Counted from the stretch's first letter, positions 1 to 14,429 are shown. The stretch: DNA of 64,000 nt from Anthoceros angustus (GCA_010909165.1 VJWM01000007.1:372001-436000), one strand, 5' to 3'. Notes: generated by a model not told the origin, from the sequence alone. Translations and numbers: made by a program.

Positions 1-3000
1 TTGAAGATGACTTCCACTGCATCAGATGGCAATGGCAGCACGGGAACCAGCTGAAGAGGACTGGGTGGAACTACCACCTTGCTCTCCAGTTCATCCACGC
101 CATCACAGATCATATTCTCTTTGTCTGCATCGAAATCCTCTACAATATTACAAGAAAGCATGAGTTCTTCCAACTGTGTGTGGAGGCCCTTTCACAATGC
201 TAGCACTTTGAGGACAAAGGTGTTTGACAAGGTTCAAAGAACTAACCACACAGCTTTGAGACATCACAGCTCCTTATGAGCATTGAAACTGTTGAGTGGA
301 GGCATGAAAGATCCACTTTCAAAGCAGAATAGCTGACTTTACTCGCAAATCCCGCCTGCAAAATACAGGAGCACATCCTGAGACGCCTTAATCAAAGCTA
401 CTAGACCAAAAAACCCATCCCCAGCAACTATCTCTAGTTATAATGAAACCTCACCAGGTGGCTGACAACGCATTTTTGAAGTAGATGTTGCCGCTGCGAA
501 GTTCCAATCTTTGCATATTCCAGAACTACTCCAAAGTACTGTGACAACAAAGGTAACACAAATTGATACAAAGCCCTCAGCCTCGGGTGAACCATACGTC
601 CAAAATCCAGGTCACAACCGGTATCTGGCAATGGATTACATGGAGTTGACCCCGTAGGTGTCAGACTGACCTGTGCTAGGTAGCTTTTTGGGGCTGTTGC
701 ATCCCTCAGAAGCGACAGCAACACCTCTATAAGTGCATCTACAAAGAGAGCATCTGCTTGCCGACCATTCCCATCTCTCAAGTAAGAACTTCCTCGTAAG
801 AACGAGACTGCACACTGCATGGCCCGCACAAGCATTGCTGCAAACGACTGCACACAACCACATGCACTCTATTGTGTCAGTACATAAACAACTGTAATCC
901 CGACCCGCCATTTCAGATACTGCTCTAGAAAGTACCTGCCGAATCTCATCTACAGGACACTTCAGGAGATACTGATGTAACCAGTATGGTCTGTCCACGA
1001 GTGCCAAAACAAAGTATCTACAAGCATGTACGTTGGCCTCAAGAAGCCTCCACATAGTACCCTGCACACATAACATCAGACATCAGTCACTAACTGTGAA
1101 GTAAACAGACCTTCAACAACACATTTTCATTCCTTAACCACCTTCCACTGCAGTAAGTCTTCACGCAGGCTCGCGTGAGTTCTTAGGTACACTCGCAGCA
1201 AAAACTCAGTGGCAAGCTGTGTTGTTAATCTGGCATATTCGTTAATCTGTACATCAGGTACCACACCGTCTATCCGTCTCCCAGCAGTTTCCCCAATTCC
1301 TCGTGCACCCTTCAACTCACCCTCTACCGCAGCTTGTGATTTTCGAAATAGCCTGCACTAGAAGCCCCACAATTCAGTCTTCTGCACCAACAGTCTGTGA
1401 TTTATGGCTACCGCAGTGACGTAGAGTACAGATAGCAGAGCCACAAAAACCCAGTTTCTGACTCATCAGAATGTCACCAGAACATTACGTGGAACCCATA
1501 TCATTTTCCATCATCTCAACATCTCCCAGACAGCATAATCACCTTTCATCAAGTATGCCACCATTGACCTCCACCAGTGCATGCAGAAACCGAAAGTAGT
1601 CCTTGTCTAGTAGATGATTTTCATGCACAAACCTGGTAATCAAGCTGCAAGTGAGTAACTCTCCAGAATCAGAAGGCAAAGCTGACAGCACTGGGCAATG
1701 ACAAAGAAAAAATCCAGACTTCAGACAGTCACACAAGCGTAGACACAGGACAAACCTTAGATTCTCTTCCCAAACACTTCTGTGAATGGAAGCTGGCATC
1801 TGAACAGATGTCAACCTGCACAAGGAAATACGTGAGAAATTTCTCCCCTCTGGAAGATAGAAGAAAAAGCTTTGGCCCACACACGTTCCACAAGACCTAC
1901 ATGAACGGTGGCCGTTCCGACGCTCTTGTCTCCTTCATTGACTCATCTCCGTCATCCTCTTCTGATAAGGACCACAGATATCAAGTGGCTGGAAAGAACC
2001 ATGTTACTACACTTAAGCTGGAAGAACTTCGACAATGCGCTAACCTTTACACTTTGAAGTCGCTGTCCCTGCTGGCGAGTCTATGGAATTTCCCGGCTAC
2101 AATAAAGAAACAACCATCACCATGTTGATGAGCAGTACAGCACAAGAAAGCTTCTCAAAGAAAAATACAGAAACACAGGAATGTGCAAGAAAATACCCCA
2201 GAATGACACCTTTCATACAGCAACATGTACGCACTGTTAGGACGATCGAACTCCTACAGACAATGAGGAAACATTATTGATAACAAATCTCGTCAAACCC
2301 TAGCCCAACAGGAGAAGGGAGATCGACTAATAACCCCACAATTCCCAGCTTACCTGAGGCGCAGTTGTCTTCAAGAAGTTGTCATAAACATCAACCATAT
2401 ACTTCCCTCCAAAACAATCCTTCTCTAGATCGTTGATATTGTAAGGCTCCACACGCTTATCATCAAACGCTATCCACCTGTAATAACATTCAGCTGCGTT
2501 TAGCATCCTTGAACTGGGTTGCTCTGCAAAATCACATCCACTTGACTCAAAAAGCTCATTCTCCATTCACAAAAGGGCTTGACTCCATAGCAACCCTGAC
2601 TTGACAAAAAAGTGTTAAAACACAGCACAACACCAGTAGAAAGTCAAGCAGTCGAATAGAAAAGATCCCAACAATTGGACGACCCATCTTAGAGGAAGAA
2701 TCGTACCGGCCACTTTGATCACCAGCAGCATTAAGGGGACAATCTCCAGGTCTTTCCTTGATATAAGAATAATAATGCCCGGCAAAAGCCGTTCCTGAAT
2801 GTACTACTACACCAACCAACTCGTAGTTGTAATAGGAATCTGGTTTGGGACTGGTAGAGTTCATACTACCCTGCTTTACACTACCCTCTTGTGTGCTGCT
2901 GCCTTCTGCACAGCCATTACCGTTTTCATTGCATGGGCTTGTTACAACATGGTCCTGAATATCACGTGAAGCCAGCCCCTCCACAGTAAAAGGCTTCATG

Positions 3001-6000
3001 TCCAGATGGACAGGAAACTCAAAACGGTCCTTCAATTTGAGCCTTTGCATGCTCTCATAGTCAAAATCAAATCGCTTCAAGTGTACAACCAGTGTGTGAG
3101 GGAGCAACTTTACACACACCCTTTTCAACGCATCTACCTTCACCCCACATTCCTCACAATAATAGGCATTGTCTGCTTCAAGCAGATCCCCACGTACAAA
3201 AGATTCCAGTGACTCAAGAAGGTCCCTTTTGTTCTTGACATCAACACTTATTGCTGCAAACGGCTCCTGTCGCTCACTTTTGTGTGGACACCCACGACAG
3301 ATAACCTGCAGAATATAACTAGCAGCCATCAGCCCAATTTCTAGCAACCAGAGAGCTCAATCCAGAATGAGGACAAGGTGCAAACCTGCTGTACAAACAC
3401 TCCGCCGAAAATTTTTGTCAGAGTGGTCTCTTGTTGTGTAGCCTTCAGAGTCTCATCCACAGTATCATACAAGCGATTGAAAAACTCAAATGCATCCTGA
3501 TGCTCTCTCAGGTTTATTGGCAAGCCATCGTAGTCCCTATAGGCACACCAGAACCCTTGAGGAGTATAGTGATCCAGGTTACTCCCTTGAAGAGCCCCAA
3601 ACATAGCTTGCAACTGAAAAAACACTGAATCCGGCTTTTCACTGTCATCGCACTCACTACAAGCAAGAACAGTCCGTCGCACTTCCGGCTGCATATAAAG
3701 CTGCTGGAACACCGAGTTCATATAACAGGTTGCTCCGGCGTTTTTCAGGCCAACATAGCCCCCAACTGCCTTTCGCCCATAAGAAGGAATATGTTCCCAC
3801 TCTGGAATCTCTGAGGAAAAGTGTATTTTTACCAGAAGATCTACAATTTCTCGAAGATTGTCCAGAGAATGTGTTGCCAAGCAAACCAATAAGTGGAAAG
3901 CTTTTTCTCTGCTCCGTCTGGTACTGCACTTGGACTGGAACATTGAATCATCTTGTGGACTGCCACCAATAACACCAAAGTGCATTGCCCCACGGCCAGC
4001 CTCAAGGTCTTCACTGTTTCCCCACAAGAGAGCAGATTCACGGAAAAGAAAATACCGAATAATCTAGGACATGCAAAACAATGGTCAGTACCAAATACTC
4101 TTGGACATGCAAAACGGTGGATAGACCCCAATTATTTATCACGGACACATCACATCCTCACAAGTGGGAGAACTCACCTGGTGCACAAGACCTCCTTGCA
4201 AAGCTCTTGTGGAGCTAACACGTTGATTGTCCAAGACTTCCACAAGTGTCTTGATTAATGTCAAGTGCCCCTCAAGCAACTGCAAAGCAATATCAACATT
4301 TATCAGTCCCAAATGCCTAGCACAAAAGTCAGCAAAACCGTTAAAGAGGAACACATCAATGCACATGAGAGATGTATATGCAAACCCTGTCATCCTCATC
4401 AATCGCTACTGGAGCAGACTTCAACCATGTGAGCTCTTCAACCAGCTGTTTCTCAGCCATTTCAGTCTCCTCAGCTCCTTTCAGACTAGACAGCAGTTGC
4501 CCGAGCAGCTCCCAATACTGCAACCAAAACAACCTGAGGATCAATAGAAGTAATGGAATGAAACCAGAATCCCAAGCCTCCCCAGAAAACAATACGAATC
4601 AAACAGATTACAGCATGATCATTACATGCAGACAACGCCTAGGCTGCTTGTTGGCTTCTCCTTTCGCTCCTATAAGAGCTGCCAATATGTATTGGTGAGC
4701 AACAGGCTGCTTATCCGAGGAATCTGTTGGTATTTTACTGGAAATTCACCAACCAGCCATGTAAGCATCTGGCAGAAATGACAAAACCTTCATAGAAAGT
4801 GGCAGCATGACAGGTGATCTTAATCAATACACCACTACAATACCCCACTACAACCCACCTTAATTCCAAAAAAGTTACTGCTGAACGGAGACGGACACGC
4901 TCATTTGGGGGGTACAAAACCATGTCCTGCACACACACAGATTGTGATACTGCATGAACCCACGGCCACCTACAGTGACACATCTTCAGGCTAGACATTC
5001 CATTGCATGGACGACACATTTGATCAGAACTCCTCCCGTAGCTCACTGACTCTATATTCCACAAACTGCTGCCACCTCCCCGGTGGGAGCCCATGTTATA
5101 ACTTGGAAAACCTTCAAGGACCAATCTTATGCAAAACAAAAAACAACCAAAACTAAAACAGCTCGACACTGTCAGCTAGGCTGTCAAAACGTTACCACAA
5201 TAAATCGTCCAGTCTCAGATGAGGAAAAAAAAGGAGCCAGCAACTCCCTGTGCAACAATAAGCACGAAACCTGATACACAAAGATAAGCCTTAGAAAGCA
5301 AGCATCCACTTCACGAGCTACACAGGAAAAGAAGAGAGTTAATGTGACCTTTCTGTTGTGCGGACCTACCAGCAGGCTCAGTGCCTCAGTGCAGAGATAT
5401 TCATCTTCTGAATCCAGTTCAGTCCCCTCAGCCTCAGCTGGTGTTTTCTTCTGCAACCACCGTAAGAGTTTGAGGGCTTCAATGCCACAACTCCTATCAT
5501 CCAGCTTTGCCACAAACATATATGGACAGTATGTGTACCCAGTCTGCTCTCCTCTCCAATTTCCTTAAACTTGCGGAGAACGACAAAGAGCTGCCCATAG
5601 CCGAAATATCGCCAAGGCCTGCTGACCATGTCAATCGTTTCAGGGCTTGAACCACTGCACTCATGTCTACAATCTCGAGCACGCCATCCAGATTCTGACA
5701 CAAGCCTTGAAGTCAGGGCCAAGATATATGAACACAACAAATAAGATCTATAGACTTCAAAGCTTGAAAATTTAGCAATACCTTAGATCCATTTGCTTTG
5801 CCGTCTTCGGCCTGCTTACTGCTAATGCCTATCATACAGCCAGCTTCTTCTTCTGAAACCTCTCCATCATCTGTGACAACACTCCCATCCGCCCTAAATC
5901 ACCCAAACAAAATTGAACAGTATGCAAGCACTTAGAAAATTGTTTTTGTCCAATGATGCTTAAGGTCCATCATTTTAATAATGTAACACTCCCATATACC

Positions 6001-9000
6001 TGATGACATCTGCCGGAGACACATCACCATACATCTCTTCACCCTGTTTATTCAGCAGCTGCAGCCAAAAGCTGCCATAGTTAGGAATGTTGAGCCCATA
6101 GGTGATGCTAAGGTGATTTGCAGTGATGCAGAAGCAGCCGCACACCCCTCAGCAAAAGGTAATCAGGGAATATCCTTTTTTACTGGTAGCAAACCAAATT
6201 GTAAGCTTCAAAACATACAGGAGATAATTACTCAAACCTTCTTCACTAAAAAACTGCTTCACAAAGGGAGTGCACTATAAGGATACAGCCAACCCAGGCC
6301 CTTTGTTCACAAAACTGGATATCGAGAGAGAGAGAGAGCTTACCAAGTATTTCAGAATCCTCAACCCACTTGCATAACAACCGCGGCGTGTCCGCTCGTC
6401 AATTCCTTCTGGCAGAGCCCCTGATTCAAAAACAGCCAGCAAATGCCTGTGCACATGAACACAAGACAGTCATGGCTTTGCAGGGAATCCGCCTCAAAGA
6501 CATGGAGACAAACTTGGAGGTAGTGAAGAGCTTACTGAAAACCACCAAACCGAAGAAAATCCAAACGGAACCGACTTGTATGCATCTCTCCAATCCTGTT
6601 CACAGGCATGAGAATGCCATCGAGGACCTACAAATCCGAAAAAGCTTAAAATAATGTTCAAAGCAGTGCCCTAGGATCCTAATACAACTGGTGATAGTCA
6701 GGTATGAACATGTCACAGTTTTTACCTGCAAGGTATAGAGAAGTCGAGATTGCACCCCGAAATGAGCAGACAACTGCTTTCTAGCAATTTCTGGACTCTT
6801 TTTATGCAAATTCTGCTCGACAAAAAAACCAACAAGATTTAGGGAAAAAGAATTGAATGCTCTTGTGCAATTCTTGTGACAGGAGAGGAGTACTACCTCG
6901 AAATCTGCCAACAATGCTGGATGAGTTGGAAGCAAAGACAGCAACAAATTCGCGCCCTTTAAACATAGAAACAGTGCCAAGAAAAAAGGATCACAGAGAC
7001 GATTAACAATTCAGATGTCTAGGTCCTTCCTCCAAAGACATGTGCACAAAGAAAAGCTGTGAAAGCATGAAAGGCATGGCCAAACAAGCCACTTGTTACT
7101 ACTACCAAAACCTGCAGAAAACAAACGATTCTAAAACTCTAACAAGGTATAGGGGCAATAATCTCAAGCTCCCCATGCACTGAAGAAATACCTCTCGGAC
7201 ACTGCTGTTGCTGGCATCAGCTAGCTGGAACAATATGTCATAGATCTGCAGAGAGTGCATCAGATAGTCATGAAACGATTGGTGGTACCAGAATCGGGAT
7301 AATGCTACAAAATTTCGGTTTGCATGAGGCACTGTCGGTTGACTAGGTTGGATGGCAAAACATATAACCTTCAACAAGTTCACTAACCTCTATCTTTTTT
7401 GATATAAGCACCCCAGGCAACTCTTGTTCATCCATGGCTTCAACTGTTCGTTCAACAATATTTACCTGTCAGAGACAGAAATATCGCTTCCATTACACTA
7501 AGATGGTGCATGACCAAGTGCTCTCAGAACTTGATCTACCATCATATGCATCGAGATGTTAAATTGTCCGGCCAAGCATATGAGGACATACAGCTGCTGA
7601 AATTGGGTACCCATCGACTAGCCCACACTGTTGCAGGACCTTCACAGTGTCAATACAAAATCAAGTTCAGCATCGAAGATAATGATAACAGCATCCACCT
7701 TAAAAGCCAAATCGCTTTAGGAAAAAATGTAGATAACAACACCCACACACCTGCGCGTCCTCAATAAGTTCCTTGTTAAGGCAAGTAAGACGGACACGCT
7801 GAGAAGGACACTCCAATCTCTTTGCCACCTGTGAGGATTCAGCTGATGGTGTTACAAGGAGCTGTATGGAACGTTCCAAGCAAAAAGTACACCTCCTATA
7901 CCCCCCCAGGACTTCTATTGAAGCAGTTCAACTAATTCCCAGTCTCCTGCCAGGCTCAGAGGTGTCCAAGACCCCTAAATAGTTCTCTAGCTGTACCTTT
8001 GCACGAAGAGAACCTAAATACTCGTTTGCATGAACCCACACATCAAACCGGGTGGGGGTGCCCTGCTTATTGGCAGAAGTCACCTGGGAATATAAAGAAC
8101 AACCATTCAGAAGCATGGTTAAAGAAAGTGAACAGGTGGGCGTCATAACTGACCAACCCACTTGATCAAGTCTGTCAAATCTGCTGCCTCCCAAAGCAAC
8201 TGAACTTATTCAGAGCTTCTATCACCTCAAAGATTTAAATAAAAAGAGGGAAAAGCATTGAGGCATACTCCCAGCAAAAGAGGCCTCCCCTGGAATGAAG
8301 CACCATGAGCTGGCATCTTTCGGGGGCACCTTCCTTCACACCTAAGGATAAAAAGCTGCCATGCAACTGTATCAGCTCACCAATACAGAAGGAAAGAGCA
8401 CAATAAGCTACAAATCATGGCACCTAGCCCCTCAGTGACCATGAACTGAAGTCAAGGGCTGCATGTGACCAAGAAGAAAGCAGCAACAAAAACCTAGCTC
8501 CCATTATGTACAAGAACCCGCTTACTCTCAGCAACCGAAGGCAGCACTCCACTTGATGGACCTCTCCAACTGCGACATCCGAACTTGCTAATAGACGGTC
8601 ATTACTAGCTCCCTTGTTGGGTTCTACAAATGGCCTCCCTTCACCATTGTCCGCCTTCTCCCTGCCATTTACACTCCCCTCTGCCATGCTGCAACTTGCC
8701 AAACTACTGCTCTCTGCTGACTCCACCTGATTCTTAGCCCCGTCACTTTGAAGTGCTGAGATGAGGTGCCGCATGCACTCATCAATAAAACTCTGACGAA
8801 TTGCCACCACTTCTTGTTGCAGAGACTCAGACAGCCAGGTATGTACGTCTCGCAACATAATGATGCTATGATCCACAATTACGTCAACAGAAGAACAAAG
8901 GGCTACATCCCACAGATAAGGGAGGCCAACAAGATCAAGATCCTCTGTAATGTAGGTATCATCACCACGTAGCTGCTTCAGTTTCTTCTCATTCAAGTTC

Positions 9001-12000
9001 ACCCAAAGAAATAACCCAGTGAAGCACCTGCAATAGCACAAGTGCCTTTCACATTACTCAAATGCCTGGTTGAAAAACATGTCATAGGGTTCTGCAATCC
9101 TGTCCTACACAGCTCTGCAACCAAAACAGCAATATATTCACCGATATGCCGTAGGAGTCAAGGAAGCTGGGTGGATTGACGTGATTTTCTTTGTCAGAAC
9201 ACTTGCTTGGGCTTCAGGTGAAATCACTTCAAGCGCATCGGAAAGCCACTTCATGAACATCTCTTTGTCTAGCTTCCCAGCTGGAGATTCCACCATGCAG
9301 TTCCACACTCTCTCTGTCAGCTCCCATGGAAGACTTGCTCCAGCAGACTGGTTCGGAAACATTTGCAATTGATGTCAGAAATAGCAGGCATGCAAGTTGG
9401 AACTGCAGTGCCAAAGACATTTTCTCAGCGTAATTAGCACCCTGCAGACCACAACGAGTTTAAAAGGCTGAGGGAACTATGCATCACCTGCAACGAGAAA
9501 AGAAGAAAATCAAGGCGCTCTTGAACGTGCTCCTTGTGGCTGTATTGCCTGTCCCTTTCAGACGATTTTGAACCATTCACAGTGCCTGAGGGGGCTGAGC
9601 AAGCACGGGCCATGTACACCTCAAGGCTGCTTACAACCTGGGTAGACCATTTTGACACGATCACATATGACATCACAGTTGGCATGGAGTTGGCATCACA
9701 GCGGAAAATCCTCAACAACAATGTAAGAACAGAAGTTTGTTGCACACCGTTTGAGTGAGGGCCTGATTCTTTATGAGTTCTTGTAGCCGCATTTGTCGAG
9801 AAACTTCACCCTGCATGTTCCAACATCCAAAATTCTGTCATTCTGCTCTCATACGCTACATAGTTCCTCACCAAGATCATACATCCAATCCATCCACATA
9901 TCTGCCTTGCAACTCTAACTGGAATTCACTTCACACTCAATCAGGTTGTTGGCCTTCAGGTCCTCCAAATAGGTGCATGATCCATATAAATCTTTACAGG
10001 GGCAAACGGACACCTATTTGATGCGGGAGGGCAGGTCATGAGTGCACAGCATCTGCAATTCAAAGTGTAGCACAAACAAACCTGTAACAGAAAACCCCAA
10101 ATGTAGTTCCAACAGATGGAGACTATATATGTGACAGACCACAGTCAGAAAGGCGTCATTCTTAGGCACATACAGTACCGCTTACCGTATAGAAAGGCTT
10201 TTCATTGTCCAACAATATTATCTCTCTAAGTAGTCGCAAGGATGGTATAACAGATTCACCGTTCTCTATGTTCTTCAGACACCGAGAAATGTAAACCTGC
10301 CCCAACGTATTTGAAGGACAATGAGCACAATTGTGCAGCAGTTGTCAAAGGGCAGCAAACTGTCACCCAAGAAACTGTAAAACAACAGAAACATGGATCT
10401 AGCCTGGAGCCTCCTAAAACTCAAGCATGAAACACAGCCAACCCCGCAACAGCTCTACTTGGAAGCCCATACATCTTTGCTTGCACAACTGACTGAGTCA
10501 TAGTGACCGAGAATTTCAGTCAAGGCTCCTGATTCCAAAATCTCTGCGGGCGCTTCGCCTGAGTGCATCATGTTCCATAGAAGTTCAAGCAATCTGACAC
10601 ACCAAATAGAACACTGCTGTAAGACTGGCCAAACCACTGTCGACTAGCAAATGCACAGAAACCCACTGCAATCACATACTTTTCGTTTCAAGTACTCACA
10701 AGGTATCTAAGAGGGCATGACAATTCAAATTTATTAAATGATAATACCTTGAAGCCATGACACCTTTGGTGTCACTTCGCGCTAATTTCTTTACAAGCGA
10801 TAGAATCTTGACAATATCGGCAGCTGGACGGCCCTGACAACACCAAAGAAAGGCTCTGAACGTATTGTTCTAGAAACAGAGTTCAGCAAAGCTCAGTTCC
10901 AGAAACGGCCCCTTTTAGGTTGCTCACAGCAAACTACAGTACCTGACTCCGTTCAAATCTCCCAAAGAGGCTGTCAAGTTGTTCATCAGAAAAGGACCAG
11001 GCAAGATCAGCAAGCAGATCAAAAATATTGGCCTTAACCTGCAACATCCAGAATGTAGACCATAGGATTAGCTTCGCTTCCTAACAAAATTAGAAAATGC
11101 TAGAGCTGGTTTCTGGGCTGGCAGTGAGCACCGTCTCGAATTGATCTGGTTTCTCTGTGGCTGCCCAAATTGCATCTAAGTGCTCCTCTGACAGTCGGCG
11201 CTCTTGAAGCAGATACCGCATTATCTTCTCCACCTGCTCCAAGTGAAACATACAACGTCATCAGGAAAGTTGCGAGTCAGCCACAGTAACCTTCCCCAGC
11301 CTCAAATAATGGGGACATGTGTGCAACAAACCCTGCAGACTCAGACACAAGCCTCCAGAGTGTATGACCTCCATAAATTTAGTTTGGGCAGTCAGAGAGG
11401 GATGACTACGTGCCTGATCGACATATTGCTTATGATGTAAGTGAGAGCGGAGTATGTGCCGTAGGATGTCATTCTCCTCGAGCCACTGTATTGTTGTGAA
11501 GACAGAACGTGAATTGTCCCTGCAAATGCACGAAGTACACTATCATATGTTACCATAATCAAGCAGAAGACTGGCAATGCAAAGCCAAGGCATAGTGTCA
11601 ATCCGAGGCCAACACTTGTCCACGCCTCAAGAGGGAAGTTGGCAGAGAGCACGTCTGTGTCAAGATTGTGGCTCACGAACAGTAGAAGCTCATAGCCGTG
11701 GAAGCGAATAAGCAGAAAGTGCGTAATACCTTGACGCTATAAACCGGGCGTTCTCCAACAGCTTGTTGATCTCCCGGACTGCGCTCAATTGCTTATTAAA
11801 GGACGGAAAACCAAGCATGCGCTCCACCATCCTTCGTTGCACTACACTGACCATACTCTCAGCCTTCTCAGCGGAAAGGCTCCTGCCGATGATGGCCTGC
11901 AAATGTTTGAGAATTGAAGAAAGTGCCCCAAACGAGCCATCCCTGGTGTTGTCGCTAAGGGCATCGACGTCCTTCTCCAAGAGTTCCGAAACGAATTGCA

Positions 12001-13051
12001 AGAGTCGACTGCAGGGATCAACAAAAGCTTGAGCGACGTCATCGGTGAGAAACTCAACAGCCTTGGCGATGGGTAGCAGGAGGACTTCAATAACTGCGGG
12101 CATCAGCTTCTGCGGCTGATTGAGCACCCGGAGGAGAGACTGGTAACCGCTCCCATAATTTGTGAAGCCGAAGAAATTGACTAGATATGCAAGCCAGCAG
12201 TAGACATCCGGAGGTTGACACCTTGAGCACGGACAGCCATCAGCTTCGCGAACGGACGCCTTGCGAGCGGAGCAATACCAATCCCCATTCTTCTGCTTGA
12301 CAGGAGTACCCGGCACCGGCTTGGCAAACTTGTGCGGATAGGACAAAGCGAAGGGCGGCAGTGCACTCTGCTCCCTGTGCTTGACGTGGAACTGACTGTG
12401 CTTGTCGAAGCCGATTGCCAAGGCCCTGAGCAACGGAACAAGGTCCTCATCCACAGCAGAGTTGAGCTCTTCCTGGATGAGCTGAGGAAGCTTAGCTACC
12501 ACCAAGTCCATCAGGCGACACACGGCATCCAAGATGTTAGCATGGATTTCATCTGCCCACTTCCAAATTGCCTTGTCGTCCAAACATTTCTCGAACGCGC
12601 TGGGAACAGCTTCGCGGTAGAGCGTCTGCAGACGGCGCAGCTCCACGCTGGTCTCCTCTACCCCAACGTGCACAATTTTGGCAGCAGAGCCTAAGCACTG
12701 GCTGAGTTGAGTGGGATACACAGTCCAAGGCCACTTGTTGAGTCCCTCCAGCACCTGGGAGAGATGATCACGGGGAAATTCATAGGGCAGCTCCTCCTCG
12801 AGATCGGCGTCTGTGGCGTGCATGGTTAGGTCGGTGCCGTCGAACTCTCCCATGGATGACTCCTCGTCGCTGCTGTTGCTCTCCCAGGTGTCGGGGTCGT
12901 CGGGGCGAGACGATGGCCGCTCCCAGCCACAATGATCCATAGGCTCTACGGGAGGAGGAAGATTGGGAGGACAAGCCTCCGGCTGCGGGGGGAGCTGCAG
13001 GGGCGGAGCGGGGACTGCGGAGAGCAAGGCGGGAGGGGGAGGGGCGGACAT
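1..13051 (-). CDS. USP9X/FAF-like giant ubiquitin C-terminal hydrolase (multi-exon, 3' end beyond the window)
   Basis: This is a cysteine protease that removes ubiquitin from proteins. The ATG at 13051 opens a long first exon (to about 11735) with a proline-rich, then acidic N-terminus (GWERPSS...DTWESNSSDEESS). Many small exons follow leftwards. The catalytic domain lies at about 4027-2330. The Cys box GLKNAGATCYMNS is near 3740-3700, NLREHQDAFEFFNRL follows, then zinc-knuckle cysteines (CRGCPH near 3300, YYCEECGVKVD near 3150), HLKRFDFDYESM, and the His box GVVVHSGTAFAGHYYSYI near 2810-2750. The domain ends with FDDKRVEPYNINDL and CFGGKYMVDVYDNF. This order and wording match the USP9X/FAF subfamily better than USP34. 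Conserved N-terminal text such as YVDQVEKIMRYLL and LDAIWAATEKP (about 11430-11150) supports the subfamily. The last exon in view (about 150-1) is open at the edge, so the C-terminus is missing. Introns between the small exons are only approximate. The catalytic Cys and His are intact. Confidence 0.88.
11234..11413 (-). other. Apparent GC-AG intron in the USP9X-like gene
   Basis: The exon ending in codons for QYVDQ stops at CAG followed by GCACGTAG. The next exon starts after GGAGCAG with VEKIMRYLL. Joining these two gives continuous FAF-family sequence in phase 0. The only nearby GT (inside GCACGTAG) would put the next exon out of frame. The donor therefore appears to be GC rather than GT. 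Confidence 0.65.
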
Positions 13052-13740
13052 TCAAGCGGGAGCAAGCCAAGGGGGCCTGGCCTGGGGAATGGGGCAGGGC
13101 AGAGGCAGTGCTAACGTCAGAGCCACCGCTAAGCGGATACACCGGAACTGCCTGCAAGGTGAGGAGGAGACGCAGGTGGAGGCGGATGGCGAGCGAGCTA
13201 GCAGCCTGGCCATCCCTGCCTCGCGTCTTGCCTGCTTCAGACTTGTACCCGGCTTGGACCCTGGACCGGATTGCCTTCTGCTCTCGTCGTGCCTGTGAGT
13301 TGCTCGCCCTGCCTCCTAAGCCTGGCTGCCTGGCTGCCTGGCGTTCCGAGTCGATCCAGCTACCTTGCTTACGCCACGAAGGGAAAGGAAGGGAAGGGCT
13401 GCACTCTATGCAAGCAACGATAGGTACAGCGCGGGAGAAACTTCACATATTCTTATCAAATTCTTCATGTGCTAGATACATATATCAAACGCAACGAAGA
13501 AGGTGGAGACTTTATAAATACGTAGGAAGTCCCAATTTACGGCAATTCACGGCCTCCCAATTTACGGCGAGAACGACAGCCCCGGGCGAAGTGGTGATTA
13601 GGGATTAGCTTCCCAATTGTCCACCCCGAAGTTATATATCACTCCAAAAATGCCATAGTCTCGGATAAGGGAGGGCCTACTTAACATTGGAGCTCAAGAT
13701 GCTCCGTCCCCTTCTTCCAACACATCTTGAAAATTGCTTT
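13052..13740. promoter_or_regulatory. Upstream region of the USP9X-like gene
   Basis: There is no supported gene here. The first 400 bases are GC-rich and look like 5' leader or promoter of the minus-strand deubiquitinase. The plus-strand reading frames across it show no family resemblance. A TATA-like stretch, CTTTATAAATAC, lies near 13509-13520, but its distance from the ATG makes its role unclear. GC content falls sharply after about 13440, where repeat-derived sequence begins. Confidence 0.3.
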
Positions 13741-13747
13741 TGAATAT

Positions 13748-14260
13748 TCATTGCAGGAAGAAAGCTATCGAATAGGAATAGAAATGAGGGATATCTACCC
13801 TGTTCTTGCGAATGTGGTATGCTTCAGCATAAGCCTTCGTAAACTTGAAGAAGTCCTTGATCATGGCCTTGTGAGTCTCAATAGTGATGGGAATGAAAGC
13901 ATGGCCTTCTTGCATGGGGGTGTACTTATGAACATTAGCAGAAATGCATCCCTCCGCCGCCCAACCCAAAGGATTGATGATGACATGCTCGCACACGGTG
14001 ACCCAAGTATGCTATGTTACTACCACATCTGCAACAAAGACATAATAGGTAAGCCCTAAGAAAAACAGTATTAAGCAAAGTATATGGGCGCTCCTGAAGG
14101 AAAGAATCTGCTCTCCCTGGCAATGGAGAACATGAAATCTTGGACTACGTTGTTTGTAGCAACGTGTTGCCCACCAATTCGATAGCGAGTTAAATGACTC
14201 CCAAAGTCGTCGTAGGGGGGCACAACTGTAGGTTGTGAGAGAACACGCAACAAGCCAGAG
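13748..14260 (-). mobile_element. Degenerate retroelement-like coding relic
   Basis: The minus strand, read across several frames, gives pieces that look like the region after reverse transcriptase in plant retroelement polyproteins. In order these are YRIGGQHVATNNVVQDFMFS and IARES (about 14190-14110), then GHAFIPITIETH and a following helix-like stretch (about 13920-13830). The frame is broken by stops and shifts, and no start or continuous product exists. It is best read as a decayed transposon piece. The family call rests on recalled pattern only. Confidence 0.35.
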
Positions 14261-14429
14261 GTTGGACCATATCAAACATATTTGTAAAGTGTAGATACGA
14301 CATCAACAAGCTCCCTACATAAGAATATAGGTACCTATATTATGTACTTCAATTTTTTTTACAGTAAATGATCATACATTTATATTTCAGTTGATTTTTT
14401 ATATTTCACTTAATTTTGAGGACTTCGAA

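Noticed and set aside
11440-11680. Membrane-helix-like minus-strand frame (GLTLCLGFALPVFCLIMVTY)
   Set aside because: It lies in an intron of the deubiquitinase gene between two clear exons and has no family match.
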